From NCBI GenBank assembly GCA_001796965.1, contig MGOA01000058.1:1-7491 (forward strand): a stretch of DNA of 7,491 nt, written 5' to 3'. Made by a program: the position numbers and the translations under genes. This document shows, piece by piece, positions 1 through 5,934 of the stretch (position 1 is its first letter; each line of letters starts with the position of its first letter). The notes under the pieces were generated by a model. The model was not told the origin of the DNA, made no database searches, and was given only the letters and a program-made list of their open reading frames with translations. Source of the stretch: Chloroflexi bacterium RBG_16_64_43 (lineage in GTDB: Bacteria > Chloroflexota > Anaerolineae > Anaerolineales > RBG-16-64-43).

Positions 1-46
1 GCCTGGCGAATTCTCGCCGACCCACTTGATTGTACCTAAGGTTGGA

Positions 47-76
47 TTGACGGCCCAGCGCGGGGTATGGTATGAT
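47..76 (+). promoter_or_regulatory. Sigma70-type promoter of the tRNA gene
   Basis: TTGACG at 47-52 and TATGAT at 71-76 are separated by 18 bases. Each is close to the -35 and -10 consensus. Transcription would begin around 82-84, only a few bases before the mature tRNA 5' end at 88, which fits a short 5' leader removed by RNase P. This is pattern recognition only. Confidence 0.7.
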
Positions 77-87
77 GCGCGGCACTC

Positions 88-165
88 GGGGGCGTGGTGT
101 AGCTGGCCTAACACGCGGCCCTGTCAAGGCCGAGACCGCGGGTTCGAATCCCGTCGCTCCCGCCA
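88..165 (+). tRNA. tRNA-Asp (anticodon GTC)
   Basis: A complete cloverleaf can be folded by eye. The acceptor stem is 88-94 with 155-161 (one G-T pair), the D stem is GTGT 97-100 with ACAC 111-114, and the anticodon stem is 116-120 with 128-132. The loop CTGTCAA places GTC at 123-125, which reads Asp codons. The T arm is 138-142 with 150-154 around the loop TTCGAAT. The discriminator is G162, as expected for tRNA-Asp, and CCA is encoded at 163-165. A promoter lies directly upstream and an intrinsic terminator directly downstream, so it appears to be a single-gene transcript unrelated to the operon that follows. Confidence 0.97.
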
Positions 166-174
166 CTAAAGAAT

Positions 175-218
175 GGAGGCTTCAGCCGGACCCTTTCGGC
201 TGGGGCCTCCTTTCCTTT
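175..218 (+). terminator. Intrinsic terminator after tRNA-Asp
   Basis: GGAGGC (175-180) pairs with GCCTCC (205-210). Nested inside, CAGCCG (183-188) pairs with CGGCTG (197-202). The long hairpin is followed by a T-rich tract (TTTCCTTT) at 211-218. It lies ten bases after the tRNA CCA end and would end the tRNA transcript. Confidence 0.85.
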
Positions 219-631
219 ATTGGGTAGCTGCCTCTGCCCTGCATCCCACGCGGGACTGCTACCGGTCGAATCCGGTCCGGCCGCGAGCACCTCGCCCCCC
301 AAACTCCACAGCGCGATGGCCCGACCACGACTCATCGAGCGGCGGCGACCCACCTCCATGCACGTGTGCAACCCGCTGGCAGATACCTCGCCTGCCTCTG
401 GGCCTGGGTCCCCACGCCATGGTACGTATCGAAAGCATCGTTTCGGGCCGCCGGGTTGGAGCGAGCCCCGCGAGTCAAATCGCTGCTTGGCAAAGTCCTG
501 AGTCGTGCCGGCGGCAACGAATGCAGGTGCATCTGGCGTGGGGAGGGGCGGAGAGATACGCGCGATCTCGTCGATCTCGCCTGGCGCGAGGTGACTACCC
601 GGCCGACGGGAAAGGGTGCGGGATCAGCTTG
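219..631. other. Intergenic stretch with no convincing gene
   Basis: This stretch of about 410 bases lies between the tRNA terminator and the operon promoter. Open frames exist on both strands, the longest being about 180 codons on plus. They overlap one another, are rich in Arg, Pro and Ser, resemble no family I know and lack good ribosome binding sites, as expected of chance frames in GC-rich DNA. The only structures seen are a tRNA-arm-like pair of hairpins near 238-276 and a short direct repeat, CGATCTCG, at 563-570 and 572-579. No transposase or integrase fragment was recognised. Confidence 0.6.
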
Positions 632-660
632 TTGACACTGCGGCCAACCCATGCTATCCT
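632..660 (+). promoter_or_regulatory. Sigma70-type promoter of the methyltransferase operon
   Basis: A perfect -35 hexamer TTGACA (632-637) is followed after 17 bases by TATCCT (655-660). TG at 652-653 makes this an extended -10 element. The predicted start of transcription is around 666-668, so the operator at 670-693 would lie within the first bases of the transcript, a classic position for repression. No other promoter of similar quality was seen before the later genes. Confidence 0.8.
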
Positions 661-669
661 GTCCTCCAG

Positions 670-693
670 ATTGGTATATACCACTAGACCAAT
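670..693 (+). promoter_or_regulatory. Compound palindromic operator, probably for the adjacent GntR/HutC regulator
   Basis: TGGTATATACCA (672-683) is a perfect 12-base palindrome. The outer arms ATTGGT (670-675) and ACCAAT (688-693) form a second perfect inverted repeat, so one TGGT half-site faces two ACCA half-sites eight bases apart. The left part, ATTGGTATATACCACT, resembles the operators known for HutC-subfamily regulators DasR and NagR (core TGGTCTAGACCA). The site sits between the -10 element and the regulator start codon, which implies autoregulation of the whole operon. The sequence match is direct; the assignment to this regulator is inference. Confidence 0.7.
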
Positions 694-711
694 TTGTTCC
701 AAGCGACACAA

Positions 712-1500
712 ATGACCTCTTCCAAGGCTGATCTCGTCTCGCTCGATTCATTCCGGCTCAAACCGGTCAACCGTCTATTGGCCGGTGTGCCTCTCTACAT
801 TCAGATCGCAGAAGGACTCCTAAACTGGGTCGATTCGGGTCGCCTCGCTCCCGGCGATCGCCTGCCACCCGAGCGCGATCTGAGCCAGATGCTGGGCGTG
901 AACCGCATGACGTTGCGCCGTGCTTTGGAGATGCTTGAGGCGCAGGGACTGCTGGCGCGCCGCCAGGGTGCCGGGACGTATATCGCGGACCGCAAGATCG
1001 AGCGCCAGGCCGGGCAGCTTGTCTCATTCACTAAGCGCATGCGCGAGCAAGGCTTCACGCCTGGAGCGAAGGTGATCTCGTTTGAAGAACGGCCGTGCGG
1101 CGCAGCTCTGGCGGCGGCACTTCGTTTGCCGGCATTTGCGCCCATCTACGACATCCGCCGCCTGCGCTTCCTCAACGGCCAGCCGGTGCTGCTCGAACAC
1201 TATACGCTTTCGATTGTGCGCTTCGCGCACCTGGGGCGACACGATCTCGAGCAACACTCGTTGTACGAGGTGCTGCACAAGCACTATGGGGTCGATGTGC
1301 ATCGCGCGCGCCTTAGCCTGGAGGCGGTGCTGGCCACCGCGTACGAGTCTGAGCAGTTGCTTGTGCCGCTGAGCGCGCCGTTGATGCTTGAACGCCGGCT
1401 TTCGTATGATGCCCTGGGCGCGCCGGTGGACCACGGCGAGGACCATTACCGGGGGGACCGTTTTCAATTCGTTACCGAGACGGCGGCGCTCGCTCTGTAA
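712..1500 (+). CDS. GntR-family (HutC subfamily) transcriptional regulator with UTRA domain
   Basis: This 262-residue DNA-binding regulator probably represses its own operon. An N-terminal winged helix-turn-helix spans about residues 27-93. It includes the typical PLYIQIAEGL start, GDRLPPERDLSQMLGVNRMTLRRAL and the wing QGAGTYI. A C-terminal UTRA effector-binding domain spans about 112-256, with typical strands such as YDIRRLRFLNGQPVLLEH and a terminal DHYRGDRFQF. Length and order fit the HutC subfamily. I chose ATG 712; an in-frame TTG at 694 would overlap the operator and add only six residues. No strong Shine-Dalgarno sequence precedes either. The gene is first in the operon, 51 bases before the MttB-like gene with no terminator between, so the effector is probably related to the methyl donor or its product. 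The effector itself cannot be read from sequence. Confidence 0.9.
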   Translation: MTSSKADLVSLDSFRLKPVNRLLAGVPLYIQIAEGLLNWVDSGRLAPGDRLPPERDLSQMLGVNRMTLRRALEMLEAQGLLARRQGAGTYIADRKIERQAGQLVSFTKRMREQGFTPGAKVISFEERPCGAALAAALRLPAFAPIYDIRRLRFLNGQPVLLEHYTLSIVRFAHLGRHDLEQHSLYEVLHKHYGVDVHRARLSLEAVLATAYESEQLLVPLSAPLMLERRLSYDALGAPVDHGEDHYRGDRFQFVTETAALAL

Positions 1501-1551
1501 GTGCGCGCCGCGAGGCGTAAGCACTCGGCCCGGCGAGAAAGGGACCTGGGG

Positions 1552-3072
1552 ATGACTCAACACTACGAATTGCTGAGCGGCGATCAGGTGCTGCGTATTC
1601 ACGAGGCCTCACTTGAGATTCTCGACGAGGTGGGGTTGCTCGTCCGCAATGCGCAAGCGCGCGAGATTCTTGCTGCGCATGGCTGCCGGCCGCAGCCCGG
1701 GAGCGAGATCATGCACCTCCCGCGCGCCGTGGTCGAAGAGTTCCGCGCCTCGATCCCGCCCAGCTTCACCTTTGGCGGCCGCGACCCGAGCTTCGACCGG
1801 ACGATCCCGGGCGACAGCCCGGTGATGGTCACCGGAAGTTCGGCGCCGAACATCGTCGACCCACTGACCGGGCAGGAGCGGCGCGCGCGCTCGGAAGATT
1901 TGGCGCGCATCGCCCACCTGGTGAACGAACTCCCCGGGTACGACGTCTTTTCTATTTCGACTCTAGCCGAAGATGCCCCGGCGGGAATGTTCAGCCTTAC
2001 CCGCTTCTATGCCGCGCTCAAGAATTGCGCCAAGCCGGTGCGCGGCAGCGGCCCGCCTGAGGACACTGAGAAGATCCTGCAGCTGGCATTCACCATCGCC
2101 GGAAGCGAAGCTGCCTACCGTGCACATCCTTTCGTGACTCATCACTACTGCCCGGTTGTATCGCCGCTCACAATGGATTTCGATTCGACCCAGATGCTCA
2201 TCTATTACACCGAGCAAGGGCTGCCCTGCTACCCGACCATTGTCCCCAACGCCGGGCTCACCTCGCCGCTGACCCTGCTGGGGACGTTGGCCCAGGGCAA
2301 TGCGGAATTCCTGGCTGCGGCAGTTCTCGAGCAAATGGTGCGGCCCGGCAAAGCCACGATTTACGCCACGTTGCCAACCGTGGCCGATATGCGCAGCGGG
2401 GCCTACGCCCCGGGCGCGATCGAGACCGGCGTGCTCTTCGTGGGGCACGCGCAGATGGCGCGCTTCTACAACGTGCCCAACGGCGGCTACATCGGCCTCA
2501 CGAATTCCAAGCTCAACGATGCCCAATCGGGCTATGAGACCGGCATGTCGCTCGCGCTCGGCCTGGCGGCCGGGGTGGATATGTTCAACACCGGCGGGCT
2601 GCTCGACGCGCTGATGGCATTCGACTTCGCCAAGGCGGTCATCGACGACGAGATCTTCATGATGGCCAAGCGGGCCAAGCGCGGGCTGGAGTTCAGCGAA
2701 GACAACCTGGCTCTCGATCTGATTCGCGAGGTGGGGCCGGCGGGCATGTTCATGGACAATGCGCACACACTGGAGCGCATGAAGTCGGCCGCCTTCCTGC
2801 CCGAGATTTCGGATCGCGACGCCCGCGCCCAGTGGATCGAGCGCGGCGCCTTGGATTCGCAGGCGCGCGCGATGCGCAGGGTGCAGGATATTCTGACCCG
2901 CGACAACCCGGTTGTATTTTCCGCGGAGGTCGATGCACGTGTGCGCGCCAAATTCGCCGGCCTGGTGGCCGGGGACTCGCGCCCTCCCCAAGGCTGGACG
3001 CACAGCGCGCCGCCCGCCCGGCGCGAGCGTACAGAACGGCGGCGACGTGAAGCGGCCGGCCAGAGCAGCTGA
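1552..3072 (+). CDS. MttB-family (trimethylamine methyltransferase family) corrinoid methyltransferase, no pyrrolysine
   Basis: This 506-residue protein of the MttB superfamily (PF06253) should move a methyl group from a methylated amine to Co(I) on the cognate corrinoid protein encoded at 5188. Family-like segments include VMVTGSSAPNIVDPLTGQ, HHYCPVVSPLTMD, and GLTNSKLNDAQSGYETGMS at residues 315-333. True trimethylamine MttB has an in-frame amber codon read as pyrrolysine near residue 334. Here the frame has sense codons throughout and ends in TGA. It therefore groups with Pyl-free members such as MtgB (glycine betaine), MtpB (proline betaine) and MtcB (carnitine); the substrate is unknown. 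Start ATG 1552 has AAAGGGA seven bases upstream. A GTG at 1501, abutting the previous stop, would add a basic 17-residue leader and is less likely. The last ~30 residues form an Arg/Pro-rich tail that looks like an extension beyond the usual family end. Confidence 0.9.
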   Translation: MTQHYELLSGDQVLRIHEASLEILDEVGLLVRNAQAREILAAHGCRPQPGSEIMHLPRAVVEEFRASIPPSFTFGGRDPSFDRTIPGDSPVMVTGSSAPNIVDPLTGQERRARSEDLARIAHLVNELPGYDVFSISTLAEDAPAGMFSLTRFYAALKNCAKPVRGSGPPEDTEKILQLAFTIAGSEAAYRAHPFVTHHYCPVVSPLTMDFDSTQMLIYYTEQGLPCYPTIVPNAGLTSPLTLLGTLAQGNAEFLAAAVLEQMVRPGKATIYATLPTVADMRSGAYAPGAIETGVLFVGHAQMARFYNVPNGGYIGLTNSKLNDAQSGYETGMSLALGLAAGVDMFNTGGLLDALMAFDFAKAVIDDEIFMMAKRAKRGLEFSEDNLALDLIREVGPAGMFMDNAHTLERMKSAAFLPEISDRDARAQWIERGALDSQARAMRRVQDILTRDNPVVFSAEVDARVRAKFAGLVAGDSRPPQGWTHSAPPARRERTERRRREAAGQSS

Positions 3073-3148
3073 CGGATGCCGCGAGGACGTGAATGCGCGC
3101 TGAGCTCAGCCCGCAGAGCAGAGCAATCGACGTGGGACGGATGACACT
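3073..3148 (+). other. Gap with a possible 19-codon leader ORF (3093-3152)
   Basis: Within the short gap before the reactivase gene, ATG 3093 is preceded by GAGGA (3083-3087) at a five-base spacing. It opens a 19-codon frame whose TGA (3150-3152) overlaps the GTG start (3149-3151) of the next gene in the sequence GTGA. This arrangement could couple translation across the gap. The peptide (MRAELSPQSRAIDVGRMTL) resembles nothing I know. Short open frames are common by chance in GC-rich DNA, so this is tentative. No terminator hairpin with a T-run is visible here. Confidence 0.3.
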
Positions 3149-5191
3149 GTGACCGACAAGGCGACCTCAATCCGACAACACCAGCTTGTGCTCGTGCCTT
3201 CCGGGCGGCGCGGACTCATCGCCGAGGGGACCGACCTGCTCACCGCGTGCCGCTCACTGGGGGTCGATCTCGAATCGATATGCGGCGGCAAGCAGACCTG
3301 TGGCAAGTGCCAGGTGCTTGTCGAGGAAGGGCGCTACGAGAAGCACGGCCTCACCTCTGTCGGGGCCCACCTCTCGCCGCCCGAGGCGCAAGAAATCGCC
3401 TGCGCGGCCAAGTTCGAAATACGCGGCCGACGGCTGGCCTGCGCCGCCCGCGTGCAGGGCGAGTTACTGGTCAGCGTGCCGGAGGAAAGCCAGGCGCGCA
3501 AACAGGTCATCGCCAAAGAGGCCACCGAGCGCACGATCACCATTCAGCCCGCGGTGCGCCTCATCTATATAGAAGTGGCCCCGGCCAGCCTAGGCGACCA
3601 TCGCGGGGACTGGCAACGGGTGGTTCAGGCGCTGCGTGAGCAATGGCAGATCGCCTCGCCGGTCCTCGACCCGGCCGTGCTGCCTAGCTTGCAGCCGGCG
3701 CTGCGCGTCGGGGGGAGCACGCTGACGCTCACCTTGTGGGGTGAGCGCGAGGTGCTGCGCATCGAGCCGGGTTATGTGGAGCGGCTGGTCGGCCTGGCGG
3801 TGGACGTCGGATCGACGACCATTGCGGCCCACCTGTGCGATTTGCGCACCGGCGCTGTGTTGGCCAGCGAATCGATGATGAACCCCCAGGTGCGCTTCGG
3901 CGAAGACCTGATGAGCCGGGTGTCGTACGGCATGAGCGAGCCGCAGGGCGTGGCGCGCATGCACCGTGCGGTCATCCGCGCCATCAATGAATTGGCCGAG
4001 AAGGCCGCCGCGCGCGCCGGCTTTACCTCGGCTGAGATCGTCGACAGCGTGCTGGTGGGCAACAGCATCATGCATCATCTGCTGCTCGGCCTCGACCCGG
4101 TTGAGCTGGGTGGTGCGCCGTTTGCGCTGGCCACCTCCGGACCGCTCGAGATGAAGGCGCGCGACCTGGGGCTGGCGTTCCACCGCGGCGCGCGCGTGCA
4201 TGTGTTGCCGTGTATCGCCGGGCATGTGGGCGCCGATCACGTGGCGGCTCTCTTGGCCGAGGCGCCGCACAAACAAGATGAAGTGATGCTGCTCATCGAT
4301 GTGGGGACCAACGCCGAGATCTCGCTCGGCAACCGTACGCGAATGATGTGCGCTTCGAGCCCGACCGGGCCGGCCTTCGAGGGCGCGCAAATCACCCACG
4401 GCCAGCGCGCCGCGCCGGGCGCCATCGAGCGGGTGCGCATCGACCGCGCCACGCTCGAGCCGCGCTTCAAGGTTATCGGCCACGGGGAGTGGGTGGAGCC
4501 GCAAGCCGCGGACGAAGTGCCTGCGCAGGCACGCGCCACCGGCATCTGCGGCAGCGGCATCATCGAGGCCGTGGCAGAGATGTTCCTGGCGGGCATCATC
4601 ACCTCCGACGGCCGCTTCGACGAAAAGGCTGCCGAGCGTTCGCCGCGCGTGCAATACGAAGGCCGCACCGGGCGCTACGTGCTTGCCGACGCCGCGCAAA
4701 CCGCCACCGGCGCGCCGATCGTGGTCACCCAGAGCGACGTGCGTGCGATTCAATTGGCCAAGGCGGCGCTGTATGCCGGCGTGCGGCTGCTCATGGAACA
4801 TCAAGGTGTTGCGACCGTCGATCGCATCGCGCTGGCCGGCGCCTTCGGCAGTTACATCAGCCCGCGCCACGCGATGATCTTGGGCATGATCCCGGACTGC
4901 GAGCTGGAGCGGGTGCAGGCTGTAGGTAATTCGGCGGGCGACGGGGCGCGCATCGCTCTGCTCGACCGCGAGCAGCGAGTGGAGGCGGAACGGCTGGCGG
5001 GCTGGGTGGAGCACGTGCAGACGGCTACCGAGCCCAGCTTTCAGGATCTGTTCGTCGCCGCGCTCGCCCTGCCGCACGCGAGCGACGCCTTCCCTCATTT
5101 GCAGGCCGATCTTCCTGCCCCGCGAAGTGCCGCACGGGCACGGCCGCGGAAAAGCCACACCAACCCATCCCACCTGGAGATTGCGGAATGA
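3149..5191 (+). CDS. ATP-dependent reductive activator of corrinoid proteins (RACo/RamA-type, ferredoxin plus ASKHA/DUF4445)
   Basis: This 680-residue protein is predicted to restore inactive Co(II) corrinoid to Co(I) using ATP hydrolysis and an electron passed through an iron-sulfur cluster. The N-terminal ferredoxin-like domain (about 15-105) has Cys45, Cys51, Cys54 and Cys98, a C-X5-C-X2-C-X43-C pattern of a plant-type [2Fe-2S] cluster as in RACo; RamA of methanogens uses C-terminal [4Fe-4S] clusters instead. After a linker region, the ASKHA ATPase fold shows AVDVGSTT (217-224), LLIDVGTNAEIS from about 381, CGSGIIEA (from Cys467) and AGAFGSY (563-569). The usual family end, PHASDAFPHL, is followed by about 29 extra Arg/Pro-rich residues. 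GTG 3149 is chosen because the ferredoxin domain begins soon after it and GGGACGG lies upstream. Its TGA overlaps the next ATG (ATGA), so it is probably translationally coupled to its corrinoid-protein target. Confidence 0.92.
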   Translation: MTDKATSIRQHQLVLVPSGRRGLIAEGTDLLTACRSLGVDLESICGGKQTCGKCQVLVEEGRYEKHGLTSVGAHLSPPEAQEIACAAKFEIRGRRLACAARVQGELLVSVPEESQARKQVIAKEATERTITIQPAVRLIYIEVAPASLGDHRGDWQRVVQALREQWQIASPVLDPAVLPSLQPALRVGGSTLTLTLWGEREVLRIEPGYVERLVGLAVDVGSTTIAAHLCDLRTGAVLASESMMNPQVRFGEDLMSRVSYGMSEPQGVARMHRAVIRAINELAEKAAARAGFTSAEIVDSVLVGNSIMHHLLLGLDPVELGGAPFALATSGPLEMKARDLGLAFHRGARVHVLPCIAGHVGADHVAALLAEAPHKQDEVMLLIDVGTNAEISLGNRTRMMCASSPTGPAFEGAQITHGQRAAPGAIERVRIDRATLEPRFKVIGHGEWVEPQAADEVPAQARATGICGSGIIEAVAEMFLAGIITSDGRFDEKAAERSPRVQYEGRTGRYVLADAAQTATGAPIVVTQSDVRAIQLAKAALYAGVRLLMEHQGVATVDRIALAGAFGSYISPRHAMILGMIPDCELERVQAVGNSAGDGARIALLDREQRVEAERLAGWVEHVQTATEPSFQDLFVAALALPHASDAFPHLQADLPAPRSAARARPRKSHTNPSHLEIAE

Positions 5192-5871
5192 GCGAGGAAC
5201 TGGATCTGACCAAGCTACCGACTGAGGAGATCGTCCTGCAGATCAAGGACGACCTGTACGATGGACTGGCGGCCGAAGTTGTGGCCGCGGTCAAGGAACT
5301 GCTGCGGCGCGGCCTGACGCCCTACGAGGTTCTGACCGGGTCGCTCGTGGCCGGCATGGACGTCGTAGGTGCGGACTTCCGCGACGGGATACTCTTCGTG
5401 CCCGAAGTGCTCATGGCCGCCAAGTCGATGAAGGCCGGCATGGAGATCCTGCGCCCGTTGCTGGTAGAGACCGGCGCGCCGCAGATCGGCACGCTCGTCA
5501 TCGGGACGGTGAAGGGCGATATCCACGACATCGGCAAGAACCTGGTGGCGATGATGATGGAGGGAGCCGGGTTCAAGGTAGTGAACCTGGGCATCAACGT
5601 GGATGCGGAGAAGTTCATCGGTGCGGTGAAGGAACACAAGCCCACCCTTTTCGGCATGAGCGCGCTGCTGACCACGACCATGCCGTACATGGGGGTTGTG
5701 ATCAAGGCGCTCAAGGAAGCCGGTTTGCGGGATGACCTGATCGTCTTGGTCGGCGGCGCACCGCTCAACGCAGCCTTTGCCGAGGAGATCGAGGCCGACG
5801 CTTACTGTCGCGATGCAGCCATTGCGGTCGAGACGGCCAAGAAACTGGTCGCACTCAAGCGTGGGGTCTAG
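5188..5871 (+). CDS. Corrinoid (cobalamin)-binding methyl carrier protein, MttC/MtgC-like
   Basis: This 227-residue methyl shuttle carries the cofactor that accepts a methyl group from the MttB-like enzyme and hands it on. Residues about 10-90 form the helical cap (B12-binding 2, methionine-synthase type), with LTPYEVLTGSLVAGMDVVG and FVPEVLMAAKSM. Residues about 95-220 form the Rossmann-like B12 domain. GDIHDIGKN (110-118) contains the DxHxxG motif; His113 is the expected lower axial cobalt ligand. SALLTTTMPYM and LVGGAPLN further on match the nucleotide-loop motifs. Length and domain order are normal for the MttC/MtbC/MtgC family. ATG 5188 overlaps the stop of the reactivase gene by four bases, with GGAG eight bases upstream. 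The gene ends with TAG, read as an ordinary stop: only six codons follow before the next in-frame stop. Confidence 0.93.
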   Translation: MSEELDLTKLPTEEIVLQIKDDLYDGLAAEVVAAVKELLRRGLTPYEVLTGSLVAGMDVVGADFRDGILFVPEVLMAAKSMKAGMEILRPLLVETGAPQIGTLVIGTVKGDIHDIGKNLVAMMMEGAGFKVVNLGINVDAEKFIGAVKEHKPTLFGMSALLTTTMPYMGVVIKALKEAGLRDDLIVLVGGAPLNAAFAEEIEADAYCRDAAIAVETAKKLVALKRGV

Positions 5872-5934
5872 CGTGGCCGCATCAATCGGTGACATCGACA
5901 TCCGCCCCAGCCACGACGCCTACAAGGAGGCCAC
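5872..5934 (+). other. Gap with a possible 21-codon bridging ORF (5873-5938)
   Basis: A GTG at 5873, one base after the corrinoid gene stop, opens a 21-codon frame. Its TGA (5936-5938) overlaps the next ATG (5935-5937) as ATGA. The peptide would read roughly MAASIGDIDIRPSHDAYKEAT. No separate Shine-Dalgarno sequence is evident for it, so it would depend on reinitiation after the upstream stop. The gap also holds the strong ribosome binding site of the following gene, and no terminator. It is as likely to be chance as a real coupling peptide. Confidence 0.25.
5924..5930 (+). promoter_or_regulatory. Strong ribosome binding site for the homocysteine methyltransferase-like gene
   Basis: AAGGAGG lies four bases before ATG 5935. 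It is the best Shine-Dalgarno match in the window and fixes the start. It suggests that this gene is translated efficiently despite its separation from the corrinoid gene. Confidence 0.8.

Noticed and set aside
5..18. Small hairpin GGCGA/TCGCC near the left edge
   Set aside because: Only five base pairs and no T-run after it; too weak to call a terminator.
108..371. Minus-strand open frame of 87 codons ending in SDGIRTRGLGLDRAAC
   Set aside because: Its C-terminal part is the reverse complement of tRNA-Asp (GIRTR is the well-known artefact of translating a T arm), and the remainder crosses the terminator.
694..711. TTG 694 as start of the regulator
   Set aside because: It touches the operator, has no ribosome binding site and adds six residues of no family character; ATG 712 is preferred.
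173..715. Plus-strand open frame of 180 codons
   Set aside because: It starts inside the tRNA terminator hairpin, runs through the promoter and operator, is Arg/Pro/Ser-rich, and shows no family motif or ribosome binding site.
332..751. Minus-strand open frame of 139 codons
   Set aside because: It covers the operon promoter, operator and regulator start on the opposite strand, and has composition typical of a chance frame.
1501..1551. GTG 1501 as start of the MttB-like protein
   Set aside because: It abuts the previous stop and adds only a basic 17-residue leader, while ATG 1552 has AAAGGGA at good spacing and begins the family-like sequence.
1963..3003. Minus-strand open frame of 346 codons opposite the MttB-like gene
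   Set aside because: Antisense shadow of a well-supported gene; no motif recognised.
3590..5173. Minus-strand open frame of 527 codons opposite the reactivase gene
   Set aside because: The sense strand encodes a clear ferredoxin-ASKHA protein. The antisense frame is His/Arg/Ala-rich shadow coding caused by high GC.
5869..5892. TAG at the end of the corrinoid gene as a pyrrolysine codon
   Set aside because: Readthrough would add only six residues before TGA, and the protein already has full family length.
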